64,000 nt of DNA from Oscillatoria nigro-viridis PCC 7112 (GTDB lineage Bacteria > Cyanobacteriota > Cyanobacteriia > Cyanobacteriales > Microcoleaceae). Shown here one piece after another: positions 7,875 to 18,651 of this stretch. The stretch lies in contig NC_019729.1 in the NCBI RefSeq assembly GCF_000317475.1, positions 2,866,501 to 2,930,500 on the forward strand. Reading direction: 5' to 3'. Every line of letters starts with the position of its first letter. Position 1 is the first letter of the stretch. The translations under genes and the position numbers were made by a program. The notes below the pieces were generated by a model. It did no database searches and had not been told where the DNA came from. It was given only the letters and a program-made list of their open reading frames with translations.

Positions 7875-9005
7875 TTAGCCCAGCTTCTGGAACACTGCGA
7901 ACATCGGCAGATACATCGACAGCAAAATCGAACCTACGATACCACCGACGACCACAATCATCAGAGGTTCTAGCATACTGGTAAGTCCTTTTACTGCTTC
8001 TTCCACTTCCGTTTCGTAGAAAGCGCCAACTTTCATCAGCATCTTGTCAAGTTCCCCTGTCTCCTCGCCAATTGCCATCATTTGAATGGCCAAAGACGGA
8101 AAAACAGCTTGTTCTTGCAAAGCAATACTGATCATGCCACCGCTTTGAATTTCCTGTCTCGCATATTCGATCGCATTAGATATCGCCTGATTCCCCGCCA
8201 CATCTCGCACAATTTCCAAAGAATTGAGAATCGGCACGCCCGATCGCGTTAGTGACCCAAATATCACGCAAAACCGAGCCACAGCCGATTTTTCGATCAA
8301 ATCTCCAAAAACAGGCAATTTCATGGCAATCCTATCAATTTGTAGGTGGCCCATTGGAGTTTTATAGTACATATCAAAGGCAATTTTGAGCGCTATAATT
8401 ACCCCAATAACTGTCACCTGTTGGATCGGAGGCCAAGCCGTACAAAATGCACTAATTCCCAACATTATCAGCGTAAAAGTCGGCAAATCTGCACCAATAT
8501 CCTTAAATATCTTAGCGAAAGTTGGCAGCAAGAATATGGTCATTGCGAAAAAAATCACGATCGCCACAAACAACACCGTCTTCGGATAAGACATCGCCGA
8601 ATTAATTTCAGCCTCCGTCTTGTGATTTTTTTCCATCATCACCGCCAGACGGTCTAGGGTTTCATCTAGCACCCCGCCGACTTCTCCCGCCGCCACCATA
8701 CTGATAAACAGTTGGTCAAAAACATCAGGAAACTTAGCCATCGCCTCTGCCAAGTTTATCCCCTCCTGCACGTCAGCATTCATGCTCCTGAGCGCTCGTT
8801 TCAGCTTAGCATTAGAACACTGCTCGTGCAGCACGGAAAGGCATCTAACGATCGCCACCCCTGCATTAAACATAGCCGCAAACTGACGAGCAAAAATAGC
8901 CAAATCCTTAACAGTAAGGCTGGTAAGGTTATATTCAATTTGCTCCTGAATCTTACTGAAATCAAAGCCACCTTTCGGTTTTTCGCGGATAACGTTGGTA
9001 GCCAC
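7875..9005 (-). CDS. pilC: Type IV pilus inner-membrane platform protein PilC
   Basis: A 376-residue T2SF-family protein that links the PilB/PilT motors to the pilus in the plasma membrane. Two GspF domains are visible: the first near residues 35-160 (LAIFARQFAAMFNAGV, LAEAMAKFPDVF, MVAAGEVGG), the second near 240-370 (FCVIFGSLTRSGVPIL, MMAIGEETGELD). Three hydrophobic segments occur, near residues 143-165, 185-205 and 345-370. Start GTG 9005 is preceded by AGAGGTGA. It is last in the pilB-pilT-pilC unit; a GACTGAT-type STRR at 9036-9062 fills the pilT-pilC gap. The typical length is about 400 residues, so it is complete. Confidence 0.93.
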   Translation of the reverse strand: MATNVIREKPKGGFDFSKIQEQIEYNLTSLTVKDLAIFARQFAAMFNAGVAIVRCLSVLHEQCSNAKLKRALRSMNADVQEGINLAEAMAKFPDVFDQLFISMVAAGEVGGVLDETLDRLAVMMEKNHKTEAEINSAMSYPKTVLFVAIVIFFAMTIFLLPTFAKIFKDIGADLPTFTLIMLGISAFCTAWPPIQQVTVIGVIIALKIAFDMYYKTPMGHLQIDRIAMKLPVFGDLIEKSAVARFCVIFGSLTRSGVPILNSLEIVRDVAGNQAISNAIEYARQEIQSGGMISIALQEQAVFPSLAIQMMAIGEETGELDKMLMKVGAFYETEVEEAVKGLTSMLEPLMIVVVGGIVGSILLSMYLPMFAVFQKLG

Positions 9006-9099
9006 AGCTCACCTCTGAAAATTTATTAAAAGTTATGACTCATCAGTCATCAGTCATCAGTTCTTTCTACGGACTCCAGACTAATGACTGCTGACGGAA

Positions 9100-10197
9100 T
9101 TAATGAGCTTTTACCGGGGCGCCACCAACAGGTGCCGGGCCGATCAAGCGTTCGAGTTCGTCAGCCTTAGAAGCCTTGCTCATTGCCGCTTCCCAAGTGA
9201 CTTTACCGCTCTTGTAAAGTTCAGCGAGGGCCATTTCCATCGTCCTCATGCCCAATTTCGCCCCCATTTGAATTTGGGAGTAAATCATGGGAGTTTTGCC
9301 CTCCCGGATCAAGTTAGCCATAGCTGGAGTATTCACCATGATTTCCATAGCGCAGCAGCGGCCGCCCCCAACTTTCACTACCAAATTTTGGCTGCAAATT
9401 CCCACCAAAGAGTTAGATACCTGGGCGCGAACCTGGGGTTGTTGAATGGGCGGGAACACGTCCAAAATCCGATCGATCGTTGCAGCCGCCGAATTAGTGT
9501 GCAGCGTTCCCATCACCATGTGACCCGTTTCTGCCGCCGAAATTGCCAGACCGATCGTTTCCAAGTCGCGCATTTCCCCCACGAGAATTACATCAGGATC
9601 TTCGCGCAAAGCAGCTTTCAGGGCATTAGCAAAGCTCTTAGTATCTTCGCCCTTTTGGCGCTGGTGAAACAAACTCTTGATATTAGGAAACACGTATTCG
9701 ATCGGATCTTCAACTGTTAGAATGTGTTCCGCCCGCGTCCGGTTGACCAGATCCAACAAAGCCGCCATCGTAGTAGTTTTCCCGGAACCCGTTTGTCCCG
9801 TCACCAACAGCATACCCCTGGGTCTTTCCGTCATATCCCGCAAAACCTGCGGCACGCCTAAAGCATCTGCATTAGGAATCTTAGAAGCCAGAGCCCGCAT
9901 ACAAGCAGCCCAAGCACCCCGCTCCCGGTACACATTGACGCGAAACCGAGCCAATCCCCGAACGCCGTAAGCGCAGTCGAGTTCCCACTCCATTTCCAAC
10001 TGCTTGCGCTGCATATTGTTGAGCATTTGGAAAATCAGGATCTGCACTTCCTCAGCAGACAGAATGTCGCCGTATTGAGTCTGAGGAGTTAGTTTACCGC
10101 TGACTCGGAAGAATATAGGCGCGCCCGCTTGGATGTGTATGTCCGAACCCCCTTGCTCTACCAGGGACTCCAGTACGTCTTCAATCATCAGACCCAT
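9100..10197 (-). CDS. pilT: Type IV pilus retraction ATPase PilT
   Basis: A 365-residue secretion ATPase that powers pilus retraction and twitching. Motifs from the chosen start: Walker A GQTGSGKTTT near residues 134-143, the Asp box EDPIEYVFP, Walker B DPDVILVGEMRD, His box MGTLHTNSAAATIDRI, and the PilT-specific C-terminal LIREGK segment. ATG 10197 has a strong GAGGAGAGG site upstream, so I prefer it to the in-frame start 13 codons earlier, which lies in the STRR-rich gap. It sits between pilB and pilC in one transcription unit. PilU-type paralogues are an alternative, but the position next to pilB favours PilT. Confidence 0.94.
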   Translation of the reverse strand: MGLMIEDVLESLVEQGGSDIHIQAGAPIFFRVSGKLTPQTQYGDILSAEEVQILIFQMLNNMQRKQLEMEWELDCAYGVRGLARFRVNVYRERGAWAACMRALASKIPNADALGVPQVLRDMTERPRGMLLVTGQTGSGKTTTMAALLDLVNRTRAEHILTVEDPIEYVFPNIKSLFHQRQKGEDTKSFANALKAALREDPDVILVGEMRDLETIGLAISAAETGHMVMGTLHTNSAAATIDRILDVFPPIQQPQVRAQVSNSLVGICSQNLVVKVGGGRCCAMEIMVNTPAMANLIREGKTPMIYSQIQMGAKLGMRTMEMALAELYKSGKVTWEAAMSKASKADELERLIGPAPVGGAPVKAH

Positions 10198-10245
10198 AGA
10201 TACCTCTCCTCGATCGAATTGATAGTTATTGACCAATCTAGCTCA

Positions 10246-10282
10246 GTTAACAGTCAACCGTTAACAGTCAACAGTTAACTGC
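10246..10282. repeat. STRR between pilB and pilT
   Basis: Imperfect copies of AACAGT(C/T) units (GTTAACAGTCAACCGTTAACAG and more) fill most of the 89-base gap between pilB and pilT. Confidence 0.55.
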
Positions 10283-10286
10283 TGAA

Positions 10287-12302
10287 TCAATCCAAAAAGC
10301 GCGGCGTCAAGCAGTACGGACAATCCAGCATCTCCGGCTTCAATTCCGCCTGACAAGTTTTGCAGGTAAGTCCCTGCTTGCGTTTGGCCTTCAGTTCAGC
10401 CTCCAGCCCCGAGTCTGTAAACGTCACCCGCTCGACTTCTTCAAAGGTAGTCGCGCCTTCCCGCACCAACTGCAAGCTGTAAGCCAACAACGTTTTCATC
10501 CCTTCTTCTACTGCTGCTTCCTTAATTTGCTCTGTGGGAGCTCCTTGAGTGATCAGGGTTTGAAGCCGCTCAGTATTTTTCAGGAACTCGTAAACCCCTA
10601 CCCGTCCTTTGTAGCCTAGGCCGCCGCACTTCCGACAAAGTTGCTCGCGTTCTGCCAGTTCCTTCCTTTCCTCCACCGGTATAGTGTTGGCTTTGTAAAC
10701 AGTTAGATCGATTTCTTGAGAAGCCGACAGACCGTACTTGCCGAGTTCTGCTGCAGTAGGCTGGTAAGGAATGCAGCATTTGTCGCAAACGCGCCGCATC
10801 AGACGCTGAGCCAACACGCCCAACAACGCGGCCGAAACCATGAACGGTTCTACGCCCATTTCGGCCAAACGGGCGACTGCCCCGGCCGCGTCGTTCGTGT
10901 GCAGCGTCGTCAGCACCAAGTGTCCCGTCAAAGCAGCTTCCAGAGCCGTTTTGGCCGTTTCCTTGTCCCGCGTTTCCCCCACCAGCATCACGTCAGGGTC
11001 TTGCCGCAAAAATGCCCGCAGAATGTTGGAAAAAGTCAAGTCTTTTTCCCGAATTACTTGACATTGGGTAATTCCTGGCAAAGCATATTCGATCGGGTCT
11101 TCCGCCGTACTGATATTAACCCCCGGATCGTTCCGTTCCGCCAGAATCGAATACAGAGTAGTTGACTTGCCCGAACCCGTCGGCCCCGTCACCAAAATCA
11201 GTCCGAACGGACGGCTAGCACTCTCTCGCACTAAAGCCAGAGTTTCCTCGTCGGAGATTAACAAACCCAAACCCAACTGAGTGCTGGAACTGTCCAAAAT
11301 CCGCAGCACGATTTTTTCGCCGTACCGCGAAGGCAAGCTGTTCACCCGGAAATCCACCGTGCGTCCCTCAAATACCCGGCGGATACGGCCGTCTTGAGCT
11401 TGTCGGCGTTCGGCAATATCCAGGTTGGCAATAATCTTGAAACGAGCGGTAATCGATGCTACTACCTGCTTGGGAAACCGGAAATACTCTTGCAGCACCC
11501 CGTCTTTCCGCATCCGAATCCGCATGAACTCTTCTTGAGGTTCTACGTGGATGTCAGACACCTTTTCCGACAAAGCTTTAGCCAAAATGATATTGACTGC
11601 CTTAATTACCGGGGCCGCCTCTGCATCGTCCAAGGTGTTAGCGAGGTCTTCTTGGTCGCTACTCTCCTCTTCTAGCGAGAGCTCGCCAAAATCTCCCTCC
11701 CCCAAATCCATCTTTCTCTGTTTTTCGATTTCAGCTTTTTTAGCTTCCCTCTTAACTTGTTCGTCTTGATAAGCAGAAGTAATGTCCTGGTAGTCGTCCG
11801 GCGTAATCACTCGCCGCTGCAAAGCCAAGCCGTGAGGCTGTAAAATCCGCCGCAAATCTTCTATGGCGTTGAGGTTGTCGGGATCTACCATTGCCACTAA
11901 AACCGCCGGCGGCTCAGTTTCAGTCTTCGCTACGGGTAAAAACCGACCTTGGTGACAAATGTCGATCGAAATCTTCAACGCATCGAGCATAACTCCGAGT
12001 TGCTCGTTAGACATTTCGCTCATCTCCGGGTCAAATGCTTCAACCCCGTAGACTATCTTCCGTTCAAACATCTGCTGCTTCTTGTAAAGTCGCAGCAATT
12101 CTGGGGGCAACGGCTGCCCGGTAAGTGCTTCTAATACCTCCGTCAAACGCTTGCCCGACTTCTGGCTTTCAATTTGAGCTTGCTTCACTTGCTCGCCGTT
12201 GACGTAACCCGACAGAATCATCTTGGTGAGAGCCGGAGGAAATTGGCTCACAGAAACTAGGGATGTGGAGCGCAGCGGGGATGTGCTAGTCATAAAAAAC
12301 AC
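10287..12302 (-). CDS. pilB: Type IV pilus assembly ATPase PilB
   Basis: A 671-residue GspE/PilB extension ATPase. The N-terminal MshEN-like region spans about residues 20-190. A charged linker follows (200-230), then the ATPase core: Walker A GPTGSGKST at 373-381, AEDPIEYALP, Walker B DVMLVGETRD near 437-446, TTLHTNDAAGA. Tetracysteine metal site: CDKC at 506-509 and CRKC at 556-559. The C-terminus carries an extra Cys pair set (CKTC then CPYC, about 648-664), seen in cyanobacterial PilB. The ATG at 12293 is an alternative start nine bases downstream; neither has a clear ribosome-binding site. It is first in pilB-pilT-pilC and divergent from grpE. Confidence 0.94.
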   Translation of the reverse strand: MFFMTSTSPLRSTSLVSVSQFPPALTKMILSGYVNGEQVKQAQIESQKSGKRLTEVLEALTGQPLPPELLRLYKKQQMFERKIVYGVEAFDPEMSEMSNEQLGVMLDALKISIDICHQGRFLPVAKTETEPPAVLVAMVDPDNLNAIEDLRRILQPHGLALQRRVITPDDYQDITSAYQDEQVKREAKKAEIEKQRKMDLGEGDFGELSLEEESSDQEDLANTLDDAEAAPVIKAVNIILAKALSEKVSDIHVEPQEEFMRIRMRKDGVLQEYFRFPKQVVASITARFKIIANLDIAERRQAQDGRIRRVFEGRTVDFRVNSLPSRYGEKIVLRILDSSSTQLGLGLLISDEETLALVRESASRPFGLILVTGPTGSGKSTTLYSILAERNDPGVNISTAEDPIEYALPGITQCQVIREKDLTFSNILRAFLRQDPDVMLVGETRDKETAKTALEAALTGHLVLTTLHTNDAAGAVARLAEMGVEPFMVSAALLGVLAQRLMRRVCDKCCIPYQPTAAELGKYGLSASQEIDLTVYKANTIPVEERKELAEREQLCRKCGGLGYKGRVGVYEFLKNTERLQTLITQGAPTEQIKEAAVEEGMKTLLAYSLQLVREGATTFEEVERVTFTDSGLEAELKAKRKQGLTCKTCQAELKPEMLDCPYCLTPRFLD

Positions 12303-13582
12303 TCAATAGGTGGGAAACTCAGTCACAAAGAGTGCTGAGAGGAAAAGCAACGCGGGGTTTTAACCCCCGTATTCTTTGCTTGTGGATCGGCTATCATTTT
12401 CTTGCTCAATCCCTATCTCTCAAGTGTAAGCTCGCAGTCCCCTCTAAGCTTCGTCCACAACTTGACGAGATGTTGGAGGGATTTGCCGGTGCTTGCAATC
12501 AAATCTTGTTCGTTGAGTGCTAAGTTGCTTACTTACCTGATTAACTTGCGGGATACTCTCGTTATAGCGTCAGGGCATATCACTTGGGGATTCCCCGTAC
12601 CGGGAGAGAAAAGCGGGGCGGGGTGTGCCCCCCTCCCAGGCTAATTCTATTTTCCCAAATTGTTTGCTCAAATTACACCGTCCGTGGTGGCGCGGTTAGC
12701 TGTACTAAATTAAAGATGACCTATTTTCTGTGATGATAGCTTTTACGAAAGCCTCGATCGCCCTTGTGAAATATATTTTGATTAATTATCTGCGATCGGT
12801 CACTGCCCGATCGTCGGCTGCATGAGCCCCAGGGCAAATTTTGAGCAACTCTAGTTTCGGGTCACTAAATATTACTTTGATTCTACCCTGGTGTCCGAAC
12901 CTTTGTGACGTAAGGTTGACGGTTCAAAAATCTTGGGAAGAGCCAAATTAGATATCAATCGTATTTACAGATGAGCACCTCAGCGAGACCAACTAATCTC
13001 TCTCATTTGGCTGGGGACAATTCGAGACTTCAAGCGACTTCGGCGGTATCGAATCAAAAAAAACACAGCCCCAATTCGCCTCAAGATTAAGAATCTACTA
13101 TCTGAGTTACACCAGCACACAGCTAACTGCAGTCACTCCATACAAATTCCTTTTTCTCCCCACTTGCCAAACTCCGAAAATGGGAAAAAAAGCCAGCCTC
13201 AGCTTGCTAATAAAACAGCGTGATAGATGATAGCTTTAACTCACTATAGTTTTAAGTAAACCTTGAAAAATCAAGCATCCGAAGGGGTAAATCTTGTAGT
13301 AGACTTAACAGCAGAATATACTTATAAAAATTGTTGTAAATGCGATCGCGTTAATTAAAAATGAGGAACCAACAAATGTTGGGTTTGCCCTATTAGGGCC
13401 ATATTATACGTAAATATATAAACGGGCTTTTGAATATTTGAGGGAAAGCTTTGAGCAATGTCTCGATATCTGGCGAGATTTCCTCTTTTCACATTGTGCC
13501 ATACACAGTCAATTCGATCCCTCTAGATTTACCGGGTTAACTGTATCTGCTAGAATTGATAGGGTTCTGTCGCGCAGCTTTT
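12303..13582. other. Long divergent intergenic region between pilB and grpE
   Basis: About 1.28 kb with no convincing gene. It includes a GC-rich segment at 12585-12645 (GCGGGGCGGGGTGTG with a C-rich partner), a run of GCGATCG-type sites, and a short inverted repeat GCCCTATTAGGGC at 13388-13400. No clear CIRCE element (TTAGCACTC-N9-GAGTGCTAA) is present; a lone GAGTGCTAA half-site lies near 12516. The region must hold both promoters and could hide an untranslated RNA. Confidence 0.5.
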
Positions 13583-14377
13583 ATGATTGACGAGGAAAAA
13601 CAGCAAGATCAAGATCCTAACTCAACTGGGGAAACCACCGCAGAGGGTTCGCCAATGGCAAGCGAAAATCCGGCGGCATCAGGAAACTCGAACGGATCGG
13701 CGGATTGGGAACTCGAACTTGCTCGAGCTTATCAAAGTGCTCAGGGCGATCGCACCCCAGCAAACGCATCGGGGCCTACCGTCACCGGCAGTTCAACAAA
13801 CGGTCCGACTGCAGACGCGGTGGAGCCTTGGAAGAAGGAACTGGCGCAGGTAACAGATGAAAAAGAGGCTGTAAAAACTCAGTTGCAAGCCGCATCCGCT
13901 CAACTAGAAGAACTGAAAAATCAAAATCTCCGCCTAGCAGCAGATTTTGAAAACTTCCGCAGGCGTACCCAAAAGGAAAAAGAAGAGCTAGATTTACAGG
14001 CAAGGTGTCTGACGATCAAACCCCTGTTGCCGGTAATTGACAATTTCGAGCGCGCTCGATCGCACATCAAGCCGCAAACCGACGGCGAAATGAACATTCA
14101 CAAAAGCTACCAAAGCGTTTACAAGCAAATGGTAGATAGCCTCAAGCAAATCGGGGTTTCTCCGATGCGCCCCGAAGGCGAACAGTTTGACCCCAACCTC
14201 CACGAAGCTATGCTGATCGAGCCAACTGACGAACACGAGGAAGGAACAATTATCCAAGAACTAGAACGCGGCTACATTCTGGGCGATCGCGTCTTGCGGC
14301 ACGCCAAAGTGAAAGTTGCAGCGGCTGGGCTATCTGTGGTAGCCTCAGATGAAAATCCCGATAGTTCGGAAGGTTAA
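13583..14377 (+). CDS. grpE: GrpE, DnaK nucleotide-exchange factor
   Basis: Releases ADP from DnaK. The 264-residue protein has a long, acidic, Ser/Asn-rich N-terminal tail (about residues 1-85), a coiled-coil helix (about 85-130: [30 protein letters not shown]), then the dimer and beta-wing part ([36 protein letters not shown]). I chose ATG 13583; nine extra upstream codons in frame from 13556 are non-homologous. It precedes dnaK and dnaJ in the same direction. In Synechocystis, from memory, grpE-dnaK1 also lies near pilB1. Confidence 0.93.
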   Translation: MIDEEKQQDQDPNSTGETTAEGSPMASENPAASGNSNGSADWELELARAYQSAQGDRTPANASGPTVTGSSTNGPTADAVEPWKKELAQVTDEKEAVKTQLQAASAQLEELKNQNLRLAADFENFRRRTQKEKEELDLQARCLTIKPLLPVIDNFERARSHIKPQTDGEMNIHKSYQSVYKQMVDSLKQIGVSPMRPEGEQFDPNLHEAMLIEPTDEHEEGTIIQELERGYILGDRVLRHAKVKVAAAGLSVVASDENPDSSEG

Positions 14378-14413
14378 TCGGGATACAAGCTACTGCATTC
14401 CTCAAAGTCACTG

Positions 14414-14436
14414 ACCCCCGAATAGAATTCGGGGGT
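14414..14436. terminator. Hairpin after grpE
   Basis: ACCCCCGAAT-AGA-ATTCGGGGGT forms a perfect 10-bp stem, followed by TTCT only. It lies 37 bases after the grpE stop and could partly uncouple grpE from dnaK, which begins 235 bases further on. The gap also contains a CAACCTGTAGTTGGAGG stem near 14620. Confidence 0.5.
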
Positions 14437-14670
14437 TCTAAGGTGGCAGACTCACCAACTTCTGAATTAAAGATGGCTAAAAGCAGGTCAGCGCTTTCTC
14501 CAAAAATTCTGAAAAATGTTTTTACCCGTCTTTGATATTGCTTGAGGACATCAAGTTTATTTCCTACAAATCTAGTCGGGTGATGCTTGTTTGAACAAGC
14601 TGAGTCGTTTTTCCTCCCCCAACCTGTAGTTGGAGGTTTCCAAACATCCCACAAAGTTTTATGAGGCGCT

Positions 14671-16809
14671 ATGGGAAAAATTATTGGAATTGACTTAGGC
14701 ACAACTAACAGTTGCGTAGCTGTGCTAGAGGGCGGTAAACCCGTCGTGATCGCCAATTCCGAGGGCGGCCGCACAACTCCGAGTATAGTAGGATTCGGCA
14801 AGGCGGGCGATCGCTTAGTAGGTCAACTAGCCAAGCGGCAAGCTGTAACTAATGCCGTAAATACTGTCTACAGCATCAAACGATTTATCGGACGGCGGTG
14901 GGACGACACGGAAGAAGAACGAGCCCGAACTCCCTATACCTGCATAAAAGGCAAAGACGATACCGTTAACGTCCAAATTCGGAACAAGGTTCACACTCCC
15001 CAGGAAATCTCGGCAATGGTACTCCAAAAGCTCAAGCAAGATGCTGAAGCTTATTTGGGACAAACTGTTACCCAAGCCGTGATCACAGTGCCAGCCTACT
15101 TCACAGACGCCCAACGGCAAGCTACCAAAGACGCCGGTACGATCGCGGGGCTAGAAGTCCTGCGGATCGTCAACGAACCGACGGCGGCAGCCCTTTCCTA
15201 CGGGCTGGACAAGCAAAATATAGAACAGAAAATCTTGGTCTTTGACCTGGGCGGCGGTACTTTCGACGTTTCCATCCTGCAACTGGGAGACGGAATTTTT
15301 GAAGTCAACGCCACCTCCGGCAACAACCATCTCGGAGGAGATGACTTTGACGACTGCATAGTCCAGTGGCTGGTAGAAGCTTTCCGGACTCAAGAAGGCA
15401 GTGACCTCTCACAAGACAAAATGGCCTTGCAGCGCCTCCGAGAAGCTGCGGAAAAAGCGAAAATCGAACTCTCTAACCGGGAATCGACCTCAATCAATTT
15501 GCCATTCATCTCCTCTGACGAGAAAGGGCCGAAGCATTTGGAAATGGAACTCTCCAAAGCTCAGTTTGAAAAACTGGTGGCTCATTTGGTGCAAGCGACG
15601 ATCGATCCGGTGACTCAAGCCCTCAAAGATGCAAGTTTGACCCCCAAAGACATAGACAGGATTATTTTAGTGGGAGGCTCAACCCGGATTCCGGCAGTTC
15701 AAAAGGCAATTAGCAAGTATTTTGGGGGCGTTTCTCCCGATAAATCCGTCAATCCCGACGAAGCTGTAGCCGTAGGCGCGGCAATTCAAGCCGGGGTGTT
15801 GGGCGGTGAAGTCAAAGACTTGCTGCTGCTCGATGTGACGCCGCTCTCCCTGGGGCTCGAAACCTTGGGCGGGGTGTTCACCAAAGTAATCGAGCGCAAT
15901 ACAACTATTCCCACCAGCAGATCGCAAATGTACAGCACGGCGGCAGACGGGCAAACCTCGGTAGAAATTCACGTACTCCAAGGCGAGCGGGCACTGGTTA
16001 AAGACAATAAAAGTCTCGGCAAGTTCCTGCTCAAAGGCATTCCCCCAGCCCCCCGCGGCGTACCTCAAATCGAAGTTACCTTTGAAATCGATGCCAACGG
16101 GATTCTCAAAGTTGCCGCTGAAGACAAGGGAACCGGAAAAGAACAAAGCATCCAAATTTCCAATACAGGGGGATTGAGCGAAACCGAAGTCGAGCGGATG
16201 CGGCAAGAAGCCGAACTTTACGCCGACGAGGACATCAAGCGCGCTCTACTTGTCGAACTCAAAAATCAAGCTGACTCCCTCGTCTATAATTGTGGTGTAA
16301 CTTTAAAAACCAACGCGCAACTGCTCAGCGACGACCTCAAGGTCGAAGCCGAAACAGCAGCAGTAGCCTTGCGGGCAGCGATGACTAACCCCGACATCAC
16401 AATCGAGGAACTCACGCCCGCAATCGAATCTTTCAAGCAACTGCTATACTCGCTCGGGACAGCAGTCTACGACCATGCCCGCAGCGGGGTAGCCCCGTCA
16501 GGAGCTGTTGTTGAAAGGGAGATGATGTCAAAAGTAGAATCAGAACCAGAAGAGGTTAAAGCCGACGACGACAGCATTTTGCTGACAGAAGAGCTGCTGG
16601 TGGCGCCCCAAGCTCCGCCGGAACCAAAGCCGGAACCAAAGCCGGAACCAAAGCCGGAACCAAAGCCGGAACCAAAGCTGGAATCAAAGCCGGAATCAAA
16701 GCCGGAGCGACAGTCAAAACGACAGTCAAGTCCACAGTCAAATCCACAGTCAAAACAAAAACAGAAGGTTCCCGAACCAGAAGTTGATGATATGAATCCT
16801 TTCCTTTAA
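14671..16809 (+). CDS. dnaK: Hsp70 chaperone DnaK with long repetitive tail
   Basis: ATP-driven protein-folding chaperone. The nucleotide-binding domain shows [19 protein letters not shown] at the N-terminus, [13 protein letters not shown] near residue 190 and [13 protein letters not shown] near 330. The substrate domain begins [12 protein letters not shown], near 387. Canonical DnaK is about 635 residues; this one is 712 because of a tail in which five 12-base units encode PEPK repeats (16618-16680), then Ser/Gln-rich sequence, ending VDDMNPFL. The tail resembles the DnaK1 class of cyanobacteria, and the grpE neighbour supports DnaK1. The expansion of the 12-mer in frame looks recent. Confidence 0.93.
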   Translation: MGKIIGIDLGTTNSCVAVLEGGKPVVIANSEGGRTTPSIVGFGKAGDRLVGQLAKRQAVTNAVNTVYSIKRFIGRRWDDTEEERARTPYTCIKGKDDTVNVQIRNKVHTPQEISAMVLQKLKQDAEAYLGQTVTQAVITVPAYFTDAQRQATKDAGTIAGLEVLRIVNEPTAAALSYGLDKQNIEQKILVFDLGGGTFDVSILQLGDGIFEVNATSGNNHLGGDDFDDCIVQWLVEAFRTQEGSDLSQDKMALQRLREAAEKAKIELSNRESTSINLPFISSDEKGPKHLEMELSKAQFEKLVAHLVQATIDPVTQALKDASLTPKDIDRIILVGGSTRIPAVQKAISKYFGGVSPDKSVNPDEAVAVGAAIQAGVLGGEVKDLLLLDVTPLSLGLETLGGVFTKVIERNTTIPTSRSQMYSTAADGQTSVEIHVLQGERALVKDNKSLGKFLLKGIPPAPRGVPQIEVTFEIDANGILKVAAEDKGTGKEQSIQISNTGGLSETEVERMRQEAELYADEDIKRALLVELKNQADSLVYNCGVTLKTNAQLLSDDLKVEAETAAVALRAAMTNPDITIEELTPAIESFKQLLYSLGTAVYDHARSGVAPSGAVVEREMMSKVESEPEEVKADDDSILLTEELLVAPQAPPEPKPEPKPEPKPEPKPEPKLESKPESKPERQSKRQSSPQSNPQSKQKQKVPEPEVDDMNPFL

Positions 16810-16860
16810 AACTGAAAAGCTAAAAATTAAAAGTTAAAAATTAACAATGAGAATTTTTGA

Positions 16861-18072
<1,212 letters not shown>

Positions 18073-18078
18073 GCAATT

Positions 18079-18100
18079 TTTGACACCCATGGGTGTCAAA
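18079..18100. terminator. Terminator-like hairpin after dnaJ
   Basis: TTTGACACCCATGGGTGTCAAA is a perfect palindrome directly followed by TTTT, six bases after the dnaJ stop codon. Confidence 0.7.
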
Positions 18101-18219
18101 TTTTCCTGTTTGAGGATTCCCCGGCCATTTGTTTTAGTATCTGTCAAAAAATTGTGTGCAATTGCTCACAAAAATTGCAGGTGGTACGCTTCCTGGGCAT
18201 TCGGTTTCAGCAGCGCTCA

Positions 18220-18249
18220 AAAAAGTGAGCGCAATGGCGCTCACTTTTT
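18220..18249. terminator. Second strong hairpin upstream of tusA
   Basis: AAAAAGTGAGCGC, loop AATG, GCGCTCACTTTTT: a perfect 13-bp stem with A5/T5 ends, usable as a terminator from either side. It lies 112 bases before the next gene. Confidence 0.65.
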
Positions 18250-18264
18250 CCCGAAATAATAATC

Positions 18265-18282
18265 TGTGTCCAATTGGACACA
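18265..18282. promoter_or_regulatory. 18-bp perfect palindrome, possible operator
   Basis: TGTGTCCAATTGGACACA lies 78 bases before the tusA-like start. The near-palindrome TTGTGTGCAATTGCTCACAA at about 18152-18171 has the same CAATTG centre. It could be an operator or another repeat. No regulator is known for it. Confidence 0.4.
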
Positions 18283-18360
18283 AAATTTGAGATTCTCCCT
18301 TTTCCAGGCAACTTGTTTAAAGAACTAAGGCTTTCAGGATTTGAGATTGCAAACAGCATT

Positions 18361-18651
18361 ATGAATTCAACATCGAAAATTGAAAATCCCAAATCCCCAG
18401 ATGCCAAAATCGATCTGCGGGGTACTCCGTGTCCTCTGAATTTTGTCCGCACTAAATTGCGCTTGGAGCAAATGGCACCGGGAGCAGTTTTGGAAGTGTG
18501 GCTCGACGCTGGGGAGCCGATCGAACAAGTGCCCGATAGTCTCAAAATGGAAGGCTACCAGATACTCGAAACGCAATTTGTCGCGGATGAGCCGGATTCG
18601 GGTTTTTTTGCAATGAAAGTGCAGCGCCCAGAAGACAAGGAAGCAGGATGA
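18361..18651 (+). CDS. TusA-like sulfurtransferase
   Basis: A 96-residue SirA/TusA-fold protein. Members carry a persulfide on a Cys in a CPxP motif and relay sulfur. Here the site reads DLRGTPCPLNFVRTKLRLEQM, so the last Pro of CPxP is Asn. The rest (GAVLEVWLDAGEPIEQVPDSL, GFFAMKVQR) is typical. Start ATG 18361; an in-frame TTG at 18274 would pass through the palindrome and is unlikely. It overlaps the rsgA start by four bases (ATGA), so translation is probably coupled. The actual sulfur acceptor is not apparent. Confidence 0.85.
   Translation: MNSTSKIENPKSPDAKIDLRGTPCPLNFVRTKLRLEQMAPGAVLEVWLDAGEPIEQVPDSLKMEGYQILETQFVADEPDSGFFAMKVQRPEDKEAG

Noticed and set aside
12500-12530. CIRCE-like half-site GAGTGCTAA upstream of grpE
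   Set aside because: No matching TTAGCACTC at the right spacing, and it is a kilobase from the gene.
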